From an uncultured bacterium (lineage in GTDB: Bacteria; Desulfobacterota; Syntrophorhabdia; Syntrophorhabdales; JANXAF01), in assembly GCA_938084905.1 (NCBI GenBank), contig CALKEQ010000003.1:1-64000 (forward strand): a stretch of DNA of 64,000 nucleotides, read 5' to 3'. Position numbers and translations under genes: made by a program. Positions 38,609-46,863 of this stretch are shown one piece after another. The notes below the pieces were generated by a model. The model did no database searches, had not been told where the DNA came from, and saw nothing but the letters and a program-made list of their open reading frames with translations. Within the stretch, counting starts at the first letter, position 1. Every line of letters begins with the position of its first letter.

Positions 38609-38684
38609 TCGGGGCGACGGGATTTGAACCTGCGACCTCTTGCACCCCAAGCAAGTGCGCTAAACCAGGCTGCGCCACGCCCCG
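38609..38684 (-). tRNA. tRNA-Pro (anticodon GGG)
   Basis: The 76-base cloverleaf reads on the minus strand: acceptor CGGGGCG pairs with CGCCCCG, D arm with GGCGCAGCCTGG, anticodon stem CTTGC/GCAAG with loop TTGGGGT giving anticodon GGG, T arm GGTTCAAATCC. The 3' CCA is not encoded (the gene is followed by CA after the discriminator), unlike the tRNA-Ser nearby. It carries proline and leads the surE operon. Confidence 0.95.
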
Positions 38685-38693
38685 ACTGTATTA

Positions 38694-38722
38694 ATTTTAA
38701 AGGATTTTTTTTCATTTGTCCA
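38694..38722 (-). promoter_or_regulatory. Promoter of tRNA-Pro and the surE operon
   Basis: TGGACA (38722-38717) and TAAAAT (38699-38694) on the minus strand are 17 bases apart. Transcription would begin near 38687, a few bases before the mature tRNA 5' end. Confidence 0.6.
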
Positions 38723-38757
38723 CATGTAATACGTGTGAAAAGTCCTAAGGCACGAGC

Positions 38758-38786
38758 TTGTAAGTTTGGTCTTTTCTATGCTATAA
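38758..38786 (+). promoter_or_regulatory. Promoter of tRNA-Ser
   Basis: TTGTAA (38758-38763) and CTATAA (38781-38786) are 17 bases apart, placing the start near 38793, right at the tRNA-Ser 5' end. Confidence 0.5.
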
Positions 38787-38793
38787 AAAAAAG

Positions 38794-38887
38794 GGAGAGA
38801 TGTCCGAGTGGCCGAAGGAGCACGACTGGAAATCGTGTGTTCCGCAAAAAAGCGGAACCGAGGGTTCAAATCCCTCTCTCTCCGCCA
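38794..38887 (+). tRNA. tRNA-Ser (anticodon GGA)
   Basis: The 94-base tRNA has acceptor GGAGAGA pairing with TCTCTCC, discriminator G and an encoded CCA. The anticodon stem is ACGA/TCGT around the loop CTGGAAA with anticodon GGA, and a long class II variable arm (TTCCGC paired with GCGGAA) confirms serine identity. It reads UCC and UCU codons. Confidence 0.96.
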
Positions 38888-38913
38888 TTTTTTTTGCCAG
38901 ACGATTCAAATTT

Positions 38914-39759
38914 TTAGACGCGAATAACTGACAATCTTTTCTTTGGATCGAATATGTCCCTTAGACCTTCTCCGATTAAATTGTATCCCATGACTGTAAA
39001 GAAAATGGCAAGGCCAGGAAATAAACTGAGCCACCACGCCACCTCAACGCACTCCTTTGCCTGAGTTAGGATGTTTCCCCAGCTTGGAGTTGGAGGCTGA
39101 ACACCTATTCCTAGGAAACTTAAGGCAGATTCTGTCAGAATGGCGCCACCCATTCCGAATGTTGCTACAACGTATACTGGTGAAAGAGCGTTCGGTAAAA
39201 TATGGGTGAATATTATCCTTAAGTTGGAAAGACCACTAGCTTTCGCGGCCAGAACAAAGTCCTTCGTCTTAATACTCATTATCTCTGCTCTAACGAGCCT
39301 TGCAACACCCATCCAGTTTGTGAGTCCGATAACAACCATTATGTTCCATATGCTCGGCTCAAGAAAAGCAATGACGGCGAGAATGAGGAAAAAAGTGGGA
39401 AAACAAAGGACTAAGTCCACAAGCCTCATTAGGAGATTGTCCAAAAGCCCTCCGTAGTAGCCGGAGATTGCTCCAATCAATATGCCTATTACGACGGAAA
39501 TACCAACTGAAACAAAGCCTACAAGAAGTGAGATTCTACTTCCGTAGATTACCCTCGAAAAGACGTCTCTTCCCAGCATATCAGTTCCAAAAGGATGGGA
39601 GAGAGAGGGAGGAGAGAGAATGTTTTTTATGTCTGGTTCATAGGGACTGTGAAAGGCAATAACTGGAGCAAATACAGCGCAAAAAAACATTGGAAGAAGA
39701 ATGAGGATTCCCGCCCTTCCAAGACTGGTTTTCCAGAGAGCCTTTAAAACCTCCATCAT
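38914..39759 (-). CDS. ABC transporter permease, DppC/OppC type
   Basis: A 281-residue inner-membrane permease of the peptide/nickel importer family: it begins with the OppC-type N-terminal helix, contains HPFGTDMLGRDVFSRVIYGSRISL, and has the EAA loop AKASGLSNLRIIFTHILPNALSPV. Normally a DppB partner, binding protein and two ATPases are encoded alongside, but none is present here, so it is an orphan component. The start overlaps the preceding gene stop by four bases. Confidence 0.9.
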   Translation of the reverse strand: MMEVLKALWKTSLGRAGILILLPMFFCAVFAPVIAFHSPYEPDIKNILSPPSLSHPFGTDMLGRDVFSRVIYGSRISLLVGFVSVGISVVIGILIGAISGYYGGLLDNLLMRLVDLVLCFPTFFLILAVIAFLEPSIWNIMVVIGLTNWMGVARLVRAEIMSIKTKDFVLAAKASGLSNLRIIFTHILPNALSPVYVVATFGMGGAILTESALSFLGIGVQPPTPSWGNILTQAKECVEVAWWLSLFPGLAIFFTVMGYNLIGEGLRDIFDPKKRLSVIRV

Positions 39760-40672
39760 TTCATTTCACTTAATGCCCAGGCTACAAAGCAAGTAGTCTG
39801 CGTGTTCTTTTTTGGTACCCTGTTAAACTGGATCGGTGTGCCACTTATAAAGGAGCCATCCGGTTCTTGGACCTTTTCCAAGTACTTTTTTGCCATAAGT
39901 AGCCTATCTTTTACCTCCTTTATGGGATTGAGCCCAAGTATTACGTAGGCTGTAATTTCCGGGTCTTCAGGAGCCTGGGGGTTTAAACCGAATCCTCCAG
40001 ACGGTTTTTGTGCGTTTATGAGCCAGTCAACGGCCTTTCTTACAAAATCAGAATCCATTCCATAACCGTAAGCGAAAAAGGCCCTCAAACTCCATGCTGT
40101 GCTTATTGCCAGGGAAGGAGCATCTTTCTTCATCCCAAATCCTCCATCCTGGTTTTGGCAGGACCTAAGCCACTCAAGGGCTTTTCTTACTGCACCATCC
40201 TCTTTATCCAATCCTGATTCTTTCATTGCGCAAAGAACAACTGCAGTATAAATGGAAAGGGGATCATCTTCCTTTCCTATCCTTCTAAACCCGCCTTGCT
40301 CAGACTGGACATTTTTTAAGTATTCTATTCCTCTAGCGATGGCACCATCTTTATATCCTGCCTCCCTTAATGCAAGAATGGCAAAGGCAGTGTGAGCAGT
40401 ATTTTCATTCCAGCTCCCATTAGGCTTCTGATCCTTCAAGATAAAATCTACACCTCTTTTTACCCTTTGAGGCTCAATTCTGTTCATCGCAAGCACCTTT
40501 ACAGCCCAACTGGTTGGTTCTGCCTCATAGGGAAATTCTCTGCACCAGATTCATGCTGCTCAGAGACTATGTGGCTTATGGCTTTTTTTAGGACAGAATC
40601 TTGCTCCTGTGCGTAAATGAATAAGGGTAAAAGGATGAAAATGATGAGTAGCCTAAGAAATCCCCTTTTCAT
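39756..40672 (-). pseudogene. Secreted alpha/alpha-toroid (prenyltransferase/squalene-cyclase repeat) protein, frameshifted
   Basis: The gene spans a signal peptide (MKRGFLRLLIIFILLPLFIYAQ, ATG at 40672) and a series of QW-like repeats with QNQDGGFG and QKPSGGFG, as in terpene cyclases and prenyltransferase beta subunits. The frame breaks near 40533-40538 in a T3/A3 run: adding one base there joins ...SEQHESGAEN to FPYEAEPTSWAVKVLAMNR without a stop. It could be a sequencing error or a true pseudogene. The intact protein would have about 304 residues. Location behind the dsr genes is not explained; function unknown. Confidence 0.75.
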
Positions 40673-40686
40673 TTCGTCTCCCCCTT

Positions 40687-41838
40687 TTACGGTTTTTCTT
40701 TTACGTTTAATGCCATGTTATAGAGAAGTGTCAAAATCAAAGCACCCAGTGACCAAATTCCCAGGGTTATTGAGATCTCCTGGAAGGTGGGAATGTACGT
40801 TACCACCTCTGCCTCATGGGTGGGGTTAAATCCGCTTAATATGAGGATCAGTCCCTTTTCCAGCCATATTGCAAAAACAAGAAGCAAAAGGGTGACAAAA
40901 ATAGCTTTAGGATTTTCAGATACCTTCTTGAGTATGAGAAATATGAATGAGAAAACGGAAAGGACGATGGATGTCCAGGAAAGAAAGGCAAGACCATTAT
41001 GTCCCTTGTAGCCGAAAAGCATATAGCTAAAGTGCTTCAAGTGCTCCGGATGGTCGCTGTAAAATACGGTAAAGAACTCAACGAGGAGGAAAAAGATGTG
41101 AACAGAAAGGGCATAACTTACAGTCTTTTTTAAATTTTCGAGCACATCTATCCCTGGGTTAAAACCCCTAAATCCTTTCAAAAGGATACAGAGAATTAGA
41201 AGGATCGCTGGGCCTGATGTGAATGCAGATGCTAGGAATCTCGGTGCGAGAAGGGCTGAGAACCAGAAAGGTCTGGCAAAGAGCCCGCAGTATATAAATG
41301 CCGTTACAGTGTGGATGCTTATCGCCCAGGGGATGGAAATGTATATAAGCACCTTTGTCCAGGATGGAGGCTCTATCTCCTTTTTCTCCGCCTCGAGCCC
41401 GCACCATCCGAGTATCAAATTCAGGATAAGGTACCCTGTAAGGACAATCATATCCCAAAACAGAAGGGAATTTAGAGAAGGGTACAGAATGATATTGAAG
41501 ATCCTTTCAGGTTTTCCCAAGTCAACAAATACGAATGCTATCGCAAGAAATACTGAGGCAACCGCGCAAAACTCGGCAAGGATTATGATTTTTCCGTATT
41601 CTTTTACCCTGTGAAGATAGTAAGGAATGACAAGCATCACAGCTGAAGCTGCCACACCCACAAAAAAAGTGAAGTTCGCTATGTAGAGACCCCACGAAAC
41701 ATCCCTTCCCATCCCTGTTATACCTAGGCCATAGATGAGCTGCTGAATGTAGAAGATCATCCCGTACACAGTGACGCCACAAAGGAAAAGGAGCCATAAC
41801 CAGTAGCTTTTCCCTCCACTTAAAGCCTTTTCGATCAT
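40687..41838 (-). CDS. dsrP: DsrP: NrfD-type membrane subunit of the DsrMKJOP complex
   Basis: The 383-residue protein has about ten membrane helices and the NrfD/PsrC family pattern (GKSYWLWLLFLCGVTVYGMIFY at the start, RVKEYGKIIILAEFCAVASV). In the DsrMKJOP complex DsrP is thought to exchange electrons with menaquinone and pair with ferredoxin DsrO. It follows dsrO by six bases and is the last member in the usual M-K-J-O-P order. Confidence 0.93.
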   Translation of the reverse strand: MIEKALSGGKSYWLWLLFLCGVTVYGMIFYIQQLIYGLGITGMGRDVSWGLYIANFTFFVGVAASAVMLVIPYYLHRVKEYGKIIILAEFCAVASVFLAIAFVFVDLGKPERIFNIILYPSLNSLLFWDMIVLTGYLILNLILGWCGLEAEKKEIEPPSWTKVLIYISIPWAISIHTVTAFIYCGLFARPFWFSALLAPRFLASAFTSGPAILLILCILLKGFRGFNPGIDVLENLKKTVSYALSVHIFFLLVEFFTVFYSDHPEHLKHFSYMLFGYKGHNGLAFLSWTSIVLSVFSFIFLILKKVSENPKAIFVTLLLLVFAIWLEKGLILILSGFNPTHEAEVVTYIPTFQEISITLGIWSLGALILTLLYNMALNVKEKP

Positions 41839-41844
41839 AATCCC

Positions 41845-42579
41845 TCAAAGAAGGTAGAAAACATTAGGCAAAGTTCCAAGGTGAGGTTTCCTAACAATAC
41901 TCAACCTCTCCCTAAGTAGCCTTGAGGGTGAAGACTGAAAATCGTTCAAGTTTCCAAACGTTAAAGCTCCATATGGACAAGCCTCAACGCACCGGGGTAA
42001 AAGGTTTTTTGATATTCTTTCCTCGCAGAGATTACACTTTTCAACCACACCTTTTGTTCGGACGGGGAAATCGTAATTCAGCTTCTTTATGTACCTTCTG
42101 TTATCCTTCCAGTTGAAGCTGCGTGAACCATAAGGGCAAGCCGCCATACAGTATCTGCATCCTATACACCTGTGATAGTCCATCATCACTATCCCGTCCT
42201 CTCTTTTCCAGGTGGCTCCAGTAGGACAAACCTTAACACAAGGTGGATTTTCACAGTGATTGCATAGAAGCAAAACCGGATCTGAACCTCTCGTCTCTTT
42301 TACTAGAGGACCCAATTCGTTTTCAAAAGCTTTCTCAAATGTGGAAGTCCAGATCCACATTACCTTCTCTTTCGGATCCGGTACATCGGGTACGTTGTGG
42401 ATTTCATGGCAGGCCTCTATACATACTTTGCAATCCCTATTTTTTTTGCATTGAAGAACATCGATAGTTATTCCCCATCTCACCCTTCTTGTGGGTTTAA
42501 AAGAAAAAGAGACAGAACTTAAAAAAAGCCCAGAAATGAAACCCAAGCCCGCTATTTTTAGGAAGTCCCTTCTCCTCAT
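41845..42579 (-). CDS. dsrO: DsrO: periplasmic four-cluster ferredoxin of the DsrMKJOP complex
   Basis: A 244-residue iron-sulfur protein with an N-terminal Tat signal (RRRDFLKIAG) and sixteen-cysteine ferredoxin arrangement: C-x2-C groups in CVKVCPTGATW, CIGCRYCMAACPYG, CNLCEERISKN and the first CKVCIEACHE. The ATG at 42579 is chosen because it gives the Tat motif directly and overlaps dsrJ by ATGA; the frame is open further upstream. It acts outside the cytoplasmic membrane between DsrJ and DsrP. Confidence 0.93.
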   Translation of the reverse strand: MRRRDFLKIAGLGFISGLFLSSVSFSFKPTRRVRWGITIDVLQCKKNRDCKVCIEACHEIHNVPDVPDPKEKVMWIWTSTFEKAFENELGPLVKETRGSDPVLLLCNHCENPPCVKVCPTGATWKREDGIVMMDYHRCIGCRYCMAACPYGSRSFNWKDNRRYIKKLNYDFPVRTKGVVEKCNLCEERISKNLLPRCVEACPYGALTFGNLNDFQSSPSRLLRERLSIVRKPHLGTLPNVFYLL

Positions 42580-42971
42580 TTTTTTGCCTCCCGAGGTACG
42601 TTGTGGCAACTCCAGCATCTCGGTGCCTTGCCCAAGTAACCGTGGCACCTATCGCAAAACTCTTCCTTGTTTTTATGACATTTGAGACACGTACCTGAGA
42701 GACTCATTTCAATCTCCGTTCCATCCTCTTTTTTATAAATCCTTTTTCCGCTTCTTACCACCTCATCCCGCCAGAATCTAAGCAATACCATATGGTTAGT
42801 TTTCATGTAAGAAGTTCTCTTTACACACTCCTTGCCATTTTTCTCCACCTTGAGTTCAGGCACATAGTCGAAAGTTCCAAAAACGGTGTTGTACCAGAAA
42901 GGGGAGGTAAAAGCGGCCAGAAAAAGTACAAGCCCGGTTATTATCTTTTTACCATCATAAACCCTTTTCAT
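42576..42971 (-). CDS. dsrJ: DsrJ: periplasmic triheme cytochrome c of the DsrMKJOP complex
   Basis: The 131-residue protein has an N-terminal uncleaved or signal helix (about 8-28) and exactly three CxxCH haem-binding sites at residues 95-99, 106-110 and 119-123. A conserved cysteine (C49) and a nearby histidine (H60) could supply unusual haem ligands as described for DsrJ. Order between dsrK and dsrO and the length are standard. Confidence 0.94.
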   Translation of the reverse strand: MKRVYDGKKIITGLVLFLAAFTSPFWYNTVFGTFDYVPELKVEKNGKECVKRTSYMKTNHMVLLRFWRDEVVRSGKRIYKKEDGTEIEMSLSGTCLKCHKNKEEFCDRCHGYLGKAPRCWSCHNVPREAKK

Positions 42972-44559
42972 TTTCTTCCCTTTGTAGAGGTTCTCCCCTC
43001 AAGTTTTTAGTCCTTTCCTTTTCTCCTTTCATCACAAGGGCGTTTCCTACAAGTTCATGGATCCCACAGACCTCCACTCCTCCCAACCAGTAGTCGAGAA
43101 GGATTGGAAGCGAAGCCTTATCAATAGCACACATGCATGCCACCATGTTGACCCCGAATTTTTCTTTAACATACCGTACAGCGTATGCCCTTGGAAATCC
43201 CCCCTTAAGTCTTGCCTCTAGGTTCTCATCAGCTCCAAGTCCAGCTCCGCTTCCGCAGCAGAAGGTTTTCTCCCTTATGGTATTTTCTGGCATTTCGTAA
43301 AAGTAATTGCAAACATTTTTAAGAATGTACCTTGGCTCCTCAAAAAGACCCACACTTCTCGCCGTGTTGCAGGAATCATGGAAAGTAACTATCCATTTGT
43401 CGTTTCTCTTCTTATCCAGAACTAGTTTGTTGTGGTATATAAGATCAGCCGTGAATTCAGCTATATGTACCATCTTTGTGGATTTTGCGTTCTCAAATTT
43501 TGTGCCTGTTATGGGGGATATGGGCTCTTCAAGAAAGTCAGCGGGGCCGTTCATTGTATCCATGTACTGATGGATAACCCTCCACATGTGGCCACATTCC
43601 CCTCCCAAAATCCACTTTACTTTTAACCTTTTTGCCTCTTCATAGATCTTTGCGTTTAACCTTTTCATAAGCTCGTAAGAGTGGAAGAGTCCAAAATTTC
43701 CACCCTCTGAGGCGAATGTGCTCCATGTGTAATCGAGTCCTATTTCATGAAAAAGCATGAGATATCCTAAAAGCGTGTACCAGTGTGGACTCGCAAAGTA
43801 ATCTGCAGATGGCGCAACAAAAAGTATCTCTGCCCCTTTTCTATTTATAGGGACATCTATTTTTATCCCTGTCAGTTCTTCGATTTCATCAACGGCAAAG
43901 CCCATTGTCTCTTTAAAAGCAGGTGGTGGTACACCGAGGTGATTACCGGTCCTAAAGCTGTTAGAGGCAGGTTCCACAACCCACTGGATATTTAAACCGA
44001 GGAGGTTTAGGAGCTCCCTCCCCATCATTGTGATCTCACAGGTATCGATCCCGTATGGACAGTAAAGGGAGCACCTTCGACACTCGGTGCATTGATAAAA
44101 ATAGTAAAACCATTCTTTGAGAACATCATAGGTCAGATCTCTTGCTCCTGAAAGCCTACCGAAAATTTTTCCCGAAAGGGTGAAGTATCTCCTGTACACT
44201 GAGCGTAAAAGTTCAGCCCTTAAGACGGGCATGTTCTTTGGATCGCCTGTACCGATGAAAAAGTGGCACTTATCAGCGCACGCTCCACACCTAACGCAGA
44301 TGTCCATAAAGAGCTTAAAAGATCGATATTTTTCAAGAAGAGACTTCATCCCCTCAAGGATTATTTCCTTCCAGTTCTCCGGAAGGTTCCAATCTTCATT
44401 ATGGGGTTGCCATTCCCTTGGATGGGGGAGATCCAAATACTTCTGATGTTTAAGTGGTGCACCATAACAGTAAGTCCCTTTTTTAAACTCTACCTTTTTA
44501 TCCATCCAATTCTCATCTTTAGGTGAAAGATCAGAAGGTACGCTTTTTTCTTCTTTCAA
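42955..44559 (-). CDS. dsrK: DsrK: HdrD-like catalytic iron-sulfur subunit of DsrMKJOP
   Basis: The 534-residue cytoplasmic subunit has two 4Fe-4S motifs (CVRCGACADKCHFFIGTGDP and CTECRRCSLYCPYG) and CCG-type cysteine motifs (GGECGHMW, HDSCNTARS, FCCGSGAG) that bind a non-cubane cluster as in heterodisulfide reductase HdrD. It is thought to handle DsrC trisulfide/disulfide reduction. Overlaps both dsrM (four bases) and dsrJ (17 bases). Confidence 0.95.
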   Translation of the reverse strand: MKEEKSVPSDLSPKDENWMDKKVEFKKGTYCYGAPLKHQKYLDLPHPREWQPHNEDWNLPENWKEIILEGMKSLLEKYRSFKLFMDICVRCGACADKCHFFIGTGDPKNMPVLRAELLRSVYRRYFTLSGKIFGRLSGARDLTYDVLKEWFYYFYQCTECRRCSLYCPYGIDTCEITMMGRELLNLLGLNIQWVVEPASNSFRTGNHLGVPPPAFKETMGFAVDEIEELTGIKIDVPINRKGAEILFVAPSADYFASPHWYTLLGYLMLFHEIGLDYTWSTFASEGGNFGLFHSYELMKRLNAKIYEEAKRLKVKWILGGECGHMWRVIHQYMDTMNGPADFLEEPISPITGTKFENAKSTKMVHIAEFTADLIYHNKLVLDKKRNDKWIVTFHDSCNTARSVGLFEEPRYILKNVCNYFYEMPENTIREKTFCCGSGAGLGADENLEARLKGGFPRAYAVRYVKEKFGVNMVACMCAIDKASLPILLDYWLGGVEVCGIHELVGNALVMKGEKERTKNLRGEPLQREENEKGL

Positions 44560-45566
44560 CTCTCCTTCTCCTCCTTTTCAACTGGTATGCCAGCTTCCCT
44601 CATCATTTCTCTGAACTCATCCTCCCACTCTTCGTAGCTTCTCACTTTAACAGGGTAGTTCCAAGGATTTATGTACCTTTTTTCCCTGCTTGTGTTTTCT
44701 AAGTTTCTCGTTGGGGAAAGGAATATCCCTCCTGCATGAATAAGCTTGCTGAAAGGGAAGTAGGCAAAGAGAAAGGAGACGAGGAAGAGATGAACGTAAA
44801 ATGCGGAGCCAACCACTTCTGGGACGTATGGTCTAAAGGAGACAAGCCCAAGGGTAAACCTTTTCACATCAAAAAGATCGACCCTGAAGAAGTATCTCAC
44901 CAGTGCGCCGCTCAGGATTACGGAAATAATTAAGAGGAGGGCAAAATAGTCGGTTGCGTAGGATACGTACATTACCTGTCTTACAAGTATCCTTCTAAAG
45001 AAGAGGAAAAGAAGGGCTAAAAGGGCGAGTATATCTGTGATATAAACTGTGGGCAAAAAGATTTCAAAAAGGCTATCAGCTCTGTGAAGGAGGCTGACAA
45101 ATGATGGAACAGGTTCAAAGAATAGTTTCAGATGCCTAAGTGCTATGACAAGTAAGGAGTAATGGAAGATGATACTTCCAAGCCATAGAGCCTTTTTGGA
45201 TGTGAAAAGGAGCCACTTCTTAGGATGGGTCTCTACCTTCTCCTCCCTAAGTAGTGATCTAAAAAAGATTATCTCGAGTAACATCCTTAGAAATACCCCG
45301 GTTTTGGTATAGGGACTTTCAATGTAGCTACTTTTTATCCATTTTAGTGATCTCTGCTGCCCTGCAACAAGGGGAATTTTGAAAGGCTGTGGAGACGTGG
45401 CCCAGGAAAGCACCCTGTATACGAGGCCAAAGAGAAAGATTAAAAATGCCAAATACGGGACGAAAATTGAAAAGACTTTTTGTAAATTTAGGATGCCAAC
45501 TCCGATGAGGGGGACGAGAATTAGAAAAATGGTGAAAAGGAAAGCGTAGGCGAGTCTTTCAACCAT
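44556..45566 (-). CDS. dsrM: DsrM: cytochrome b subunit of DsrMKJOP
   Basis: A 336-residue membrane protein with about six hydrophobic helices and the NarI-like haem b domain in the second half. The sequence PQPFKIPLVAGQQRSLKWI is typical of DsrM. It transfers electrons from menaquinol to DsrK across the membrane. It starts eight bases inside the upstream RsbRD-type gene and overlaps dsrK by ATGA. Confidence 0.94.
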   Translation of the reverse strand: MVERLAYAFLFTIFLILVPLIGVGILNLQKVFSIFVPYLAFLIFLFGLVYRVLSWATSPQPFKIPLVAGQQRSLKWIKSSYIESPYTKTGVFLRMLLEIIFFRSLLREEKVETHPKKWLLFTSKKALWLGSIIFHYSLLVIALRHLKLFFEPVPSFVSLLHRADSLFEIFLPTVYITDILALLALLFLFFRRILVRQVMYVSYATDYFALLLIISVILSGALVRYFFRVDLFDVKRFTLGLVSFRPYVPEVVGSAFYVHLFLVSFLFAYFPFSKLIHAGGIFLSPTRNLENTSREKRYINPWNYPVKVRSYEEWEDEFREMMREAGIPVEKEEKES

Positions 45567-46002
45567 TTATTTTCAGCCTTTCGTATGGGACGAGAGATGG
45601 TTTTTTTCTTAAATTTTCGAGCTTTTCCCTTGTTTTTACGTATATCTCCTCCTCGTATCTTAGGAGTTTCTCAAGCTTCTGCCTTACCTTCTTCTCAAAA
45701 TCGTACCCGGCTATCTCTTCAATTAGGATAGACAGAAAGGGTATGTAGCCTTTTTTTTCATCAAACGAATAACCGTTCAAACATCCGATTTTCACCATGT
45801 TTTCAAGCGCAAAACTGACCCTTTCGTGTGAGAAGATCCCGAATAGGGCGTCAAGAACGATTCCCATGCTTTCCCTATACGTTGAACCAACCGGATTTAA
45901 AAAGCTGTCCCTCTCTTTTATACAGAATGTCTTTATCTCCTTGTGATAGCTCTCTAGGACAACCTCAAGCCATCTCTCTAGTATTAGGTTCCTCAGTTCC
46001 AC
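45559..46002 (-). CDS. RsbRD N-terminal domain-type protein upstream of dsrM
   Basis: A 147-residue cytoplasmic helical protein containing NPVGSTYRESMGIVLDALFG, a segment typical of the short RsbRD-domain proteins located immediately before dsrM in sulfate-reducing Desulfobacterota. Function is unknown; regulation or assembly of the complex is a guess. GTG start at 46002 with AAAGG immediately before it, a poorly spaced ribosome site; a TATAAG box lies 11 bases upstream, so a very short leader is likely. Confidence 0.75.
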   Translation of the reverse strand: MELRNLILERWLEVVLESYHKEIKTFCIKERDSFLNPVGSTYRESMGIVLDALFGIFSHERVSFALENMVKIGCLNGYSFDEKKGYIPFLSILIEEIAGYDFEKKVRQKLEKLLRYEEEIYVKTREKLENLRKKPSLVPYERLKING

Positions 46003-46050
46003 CCTTTACACTACTTATAACAAGAGAATAGAGCATGCAAGAAAAAAATT

Positions 46051-46785
46051 CTAAACCCATCCGCCAGAGACGAAAAGCGTTGCCCCAGTTATGTATGAAG
46101 CGTAGTCTGAGGCGAGAAATACCGCAACTTTTGCTACCTCCTCTGGTTCTCCCATTCTTCCCATTGGTGTCCTAGATAGTATGGGTATCTTGTATTTGTC
46201 AGGCATTTTCATAATTGGTAGGGTCCTAATAAGACCAGGAACTGTAACATTTACCGTTACTCCGTCTGGCCCCCTTCCTTTGCCACAGTTTTCGTGAGCC
46301 CTATAACTGCCGCCTTCGCCGTTGAGTAAGCAACTTCTCCCTTTGCTCCTTCTGTTCCGTAAACGGAACTTATGTTTATGATTCTTCCCCACCTCCTCAT
46401 TCTCATCTCAGGAAGAACCATCTTTATTAGAAGAAAAGGCACAATCACCTGTATTGTCAAAACTTCCATGAACTTTCTTTTATCCGTTTTTGCCACAATT
46501 CCTGGCCTGTCGAAACCAGCGTTGTTGATAAGGATGTCTATGCTCTTTTCTTTCTTTATTTCTTTGATCAGAGACTCCAGCCTGTTTGTGTGCATAAGAT
46601 CGAATACGTAATGATCCACAGAATGGCCCTTCGATTTTAGGTTGGAAGCAAGTTCATTTAACGGTTTTTTTGTTTTTATCAATTAGGATAAGCTGAGCTC
46701 CTTTTTCGGCAAACAACTCAGCACACGCTTTTCCTATACCCTGTCCTGCTCCTGTGATTAACGCACACTTGCCCTTGAGAAGCAT
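46051..46785 (-). pseudogene. Short-chain dehydrogenase/reductase (FabG-like), broken by two frameshifts
   Basis: Three frames together encode a complete SDR: NAD(P)-binding motif TGAGQGIGKACAE, ILINNAGFDRPG, catalytic ISSVYG and YSTAK, and C-terminal [11 protein letters not shown]. The first break is in a T7 run (46665-46671) and the second in a C5 run (46270-46274); removing one base from the first and adding one to the second restores about 244 residues. Substrate unknown, possibly 3-oxoacyl-ACP or a sugar alcohol. Both breaks in homopolymers make sequencing error likely; otherwise it is a recent pseudogene. Confidence 0.8.
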
Positions 46786-46863
46786 ATGAGAGCGGGCCTT
46801 ATTTTATAAAAATTTTTTGAAAGACACAAGGAGTTCTGGTAAGTTTTTAAGAAGGTGTTCACG

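Noticed and set aside
38579..38650. Longer SurE start reaching into the tRNA-Pro gene
   Set aside because: The extra 24 codons read the tRNA antiparallel features and lack family similarity; TTG 38578 has a good ribosome site and the exact SurE N-terminus.
40687..46002. Claim that the organism is a sulfate reducer
   Set aside because: Only the membrane complex is visible; dsrAB, aprAB and sat are not in the window.
46855..46863. GTG start of the M48 protease gene
   Set aside because: ATG 46864 is better spaced from GAAGG and gives a cleaner lipoprotein signal.
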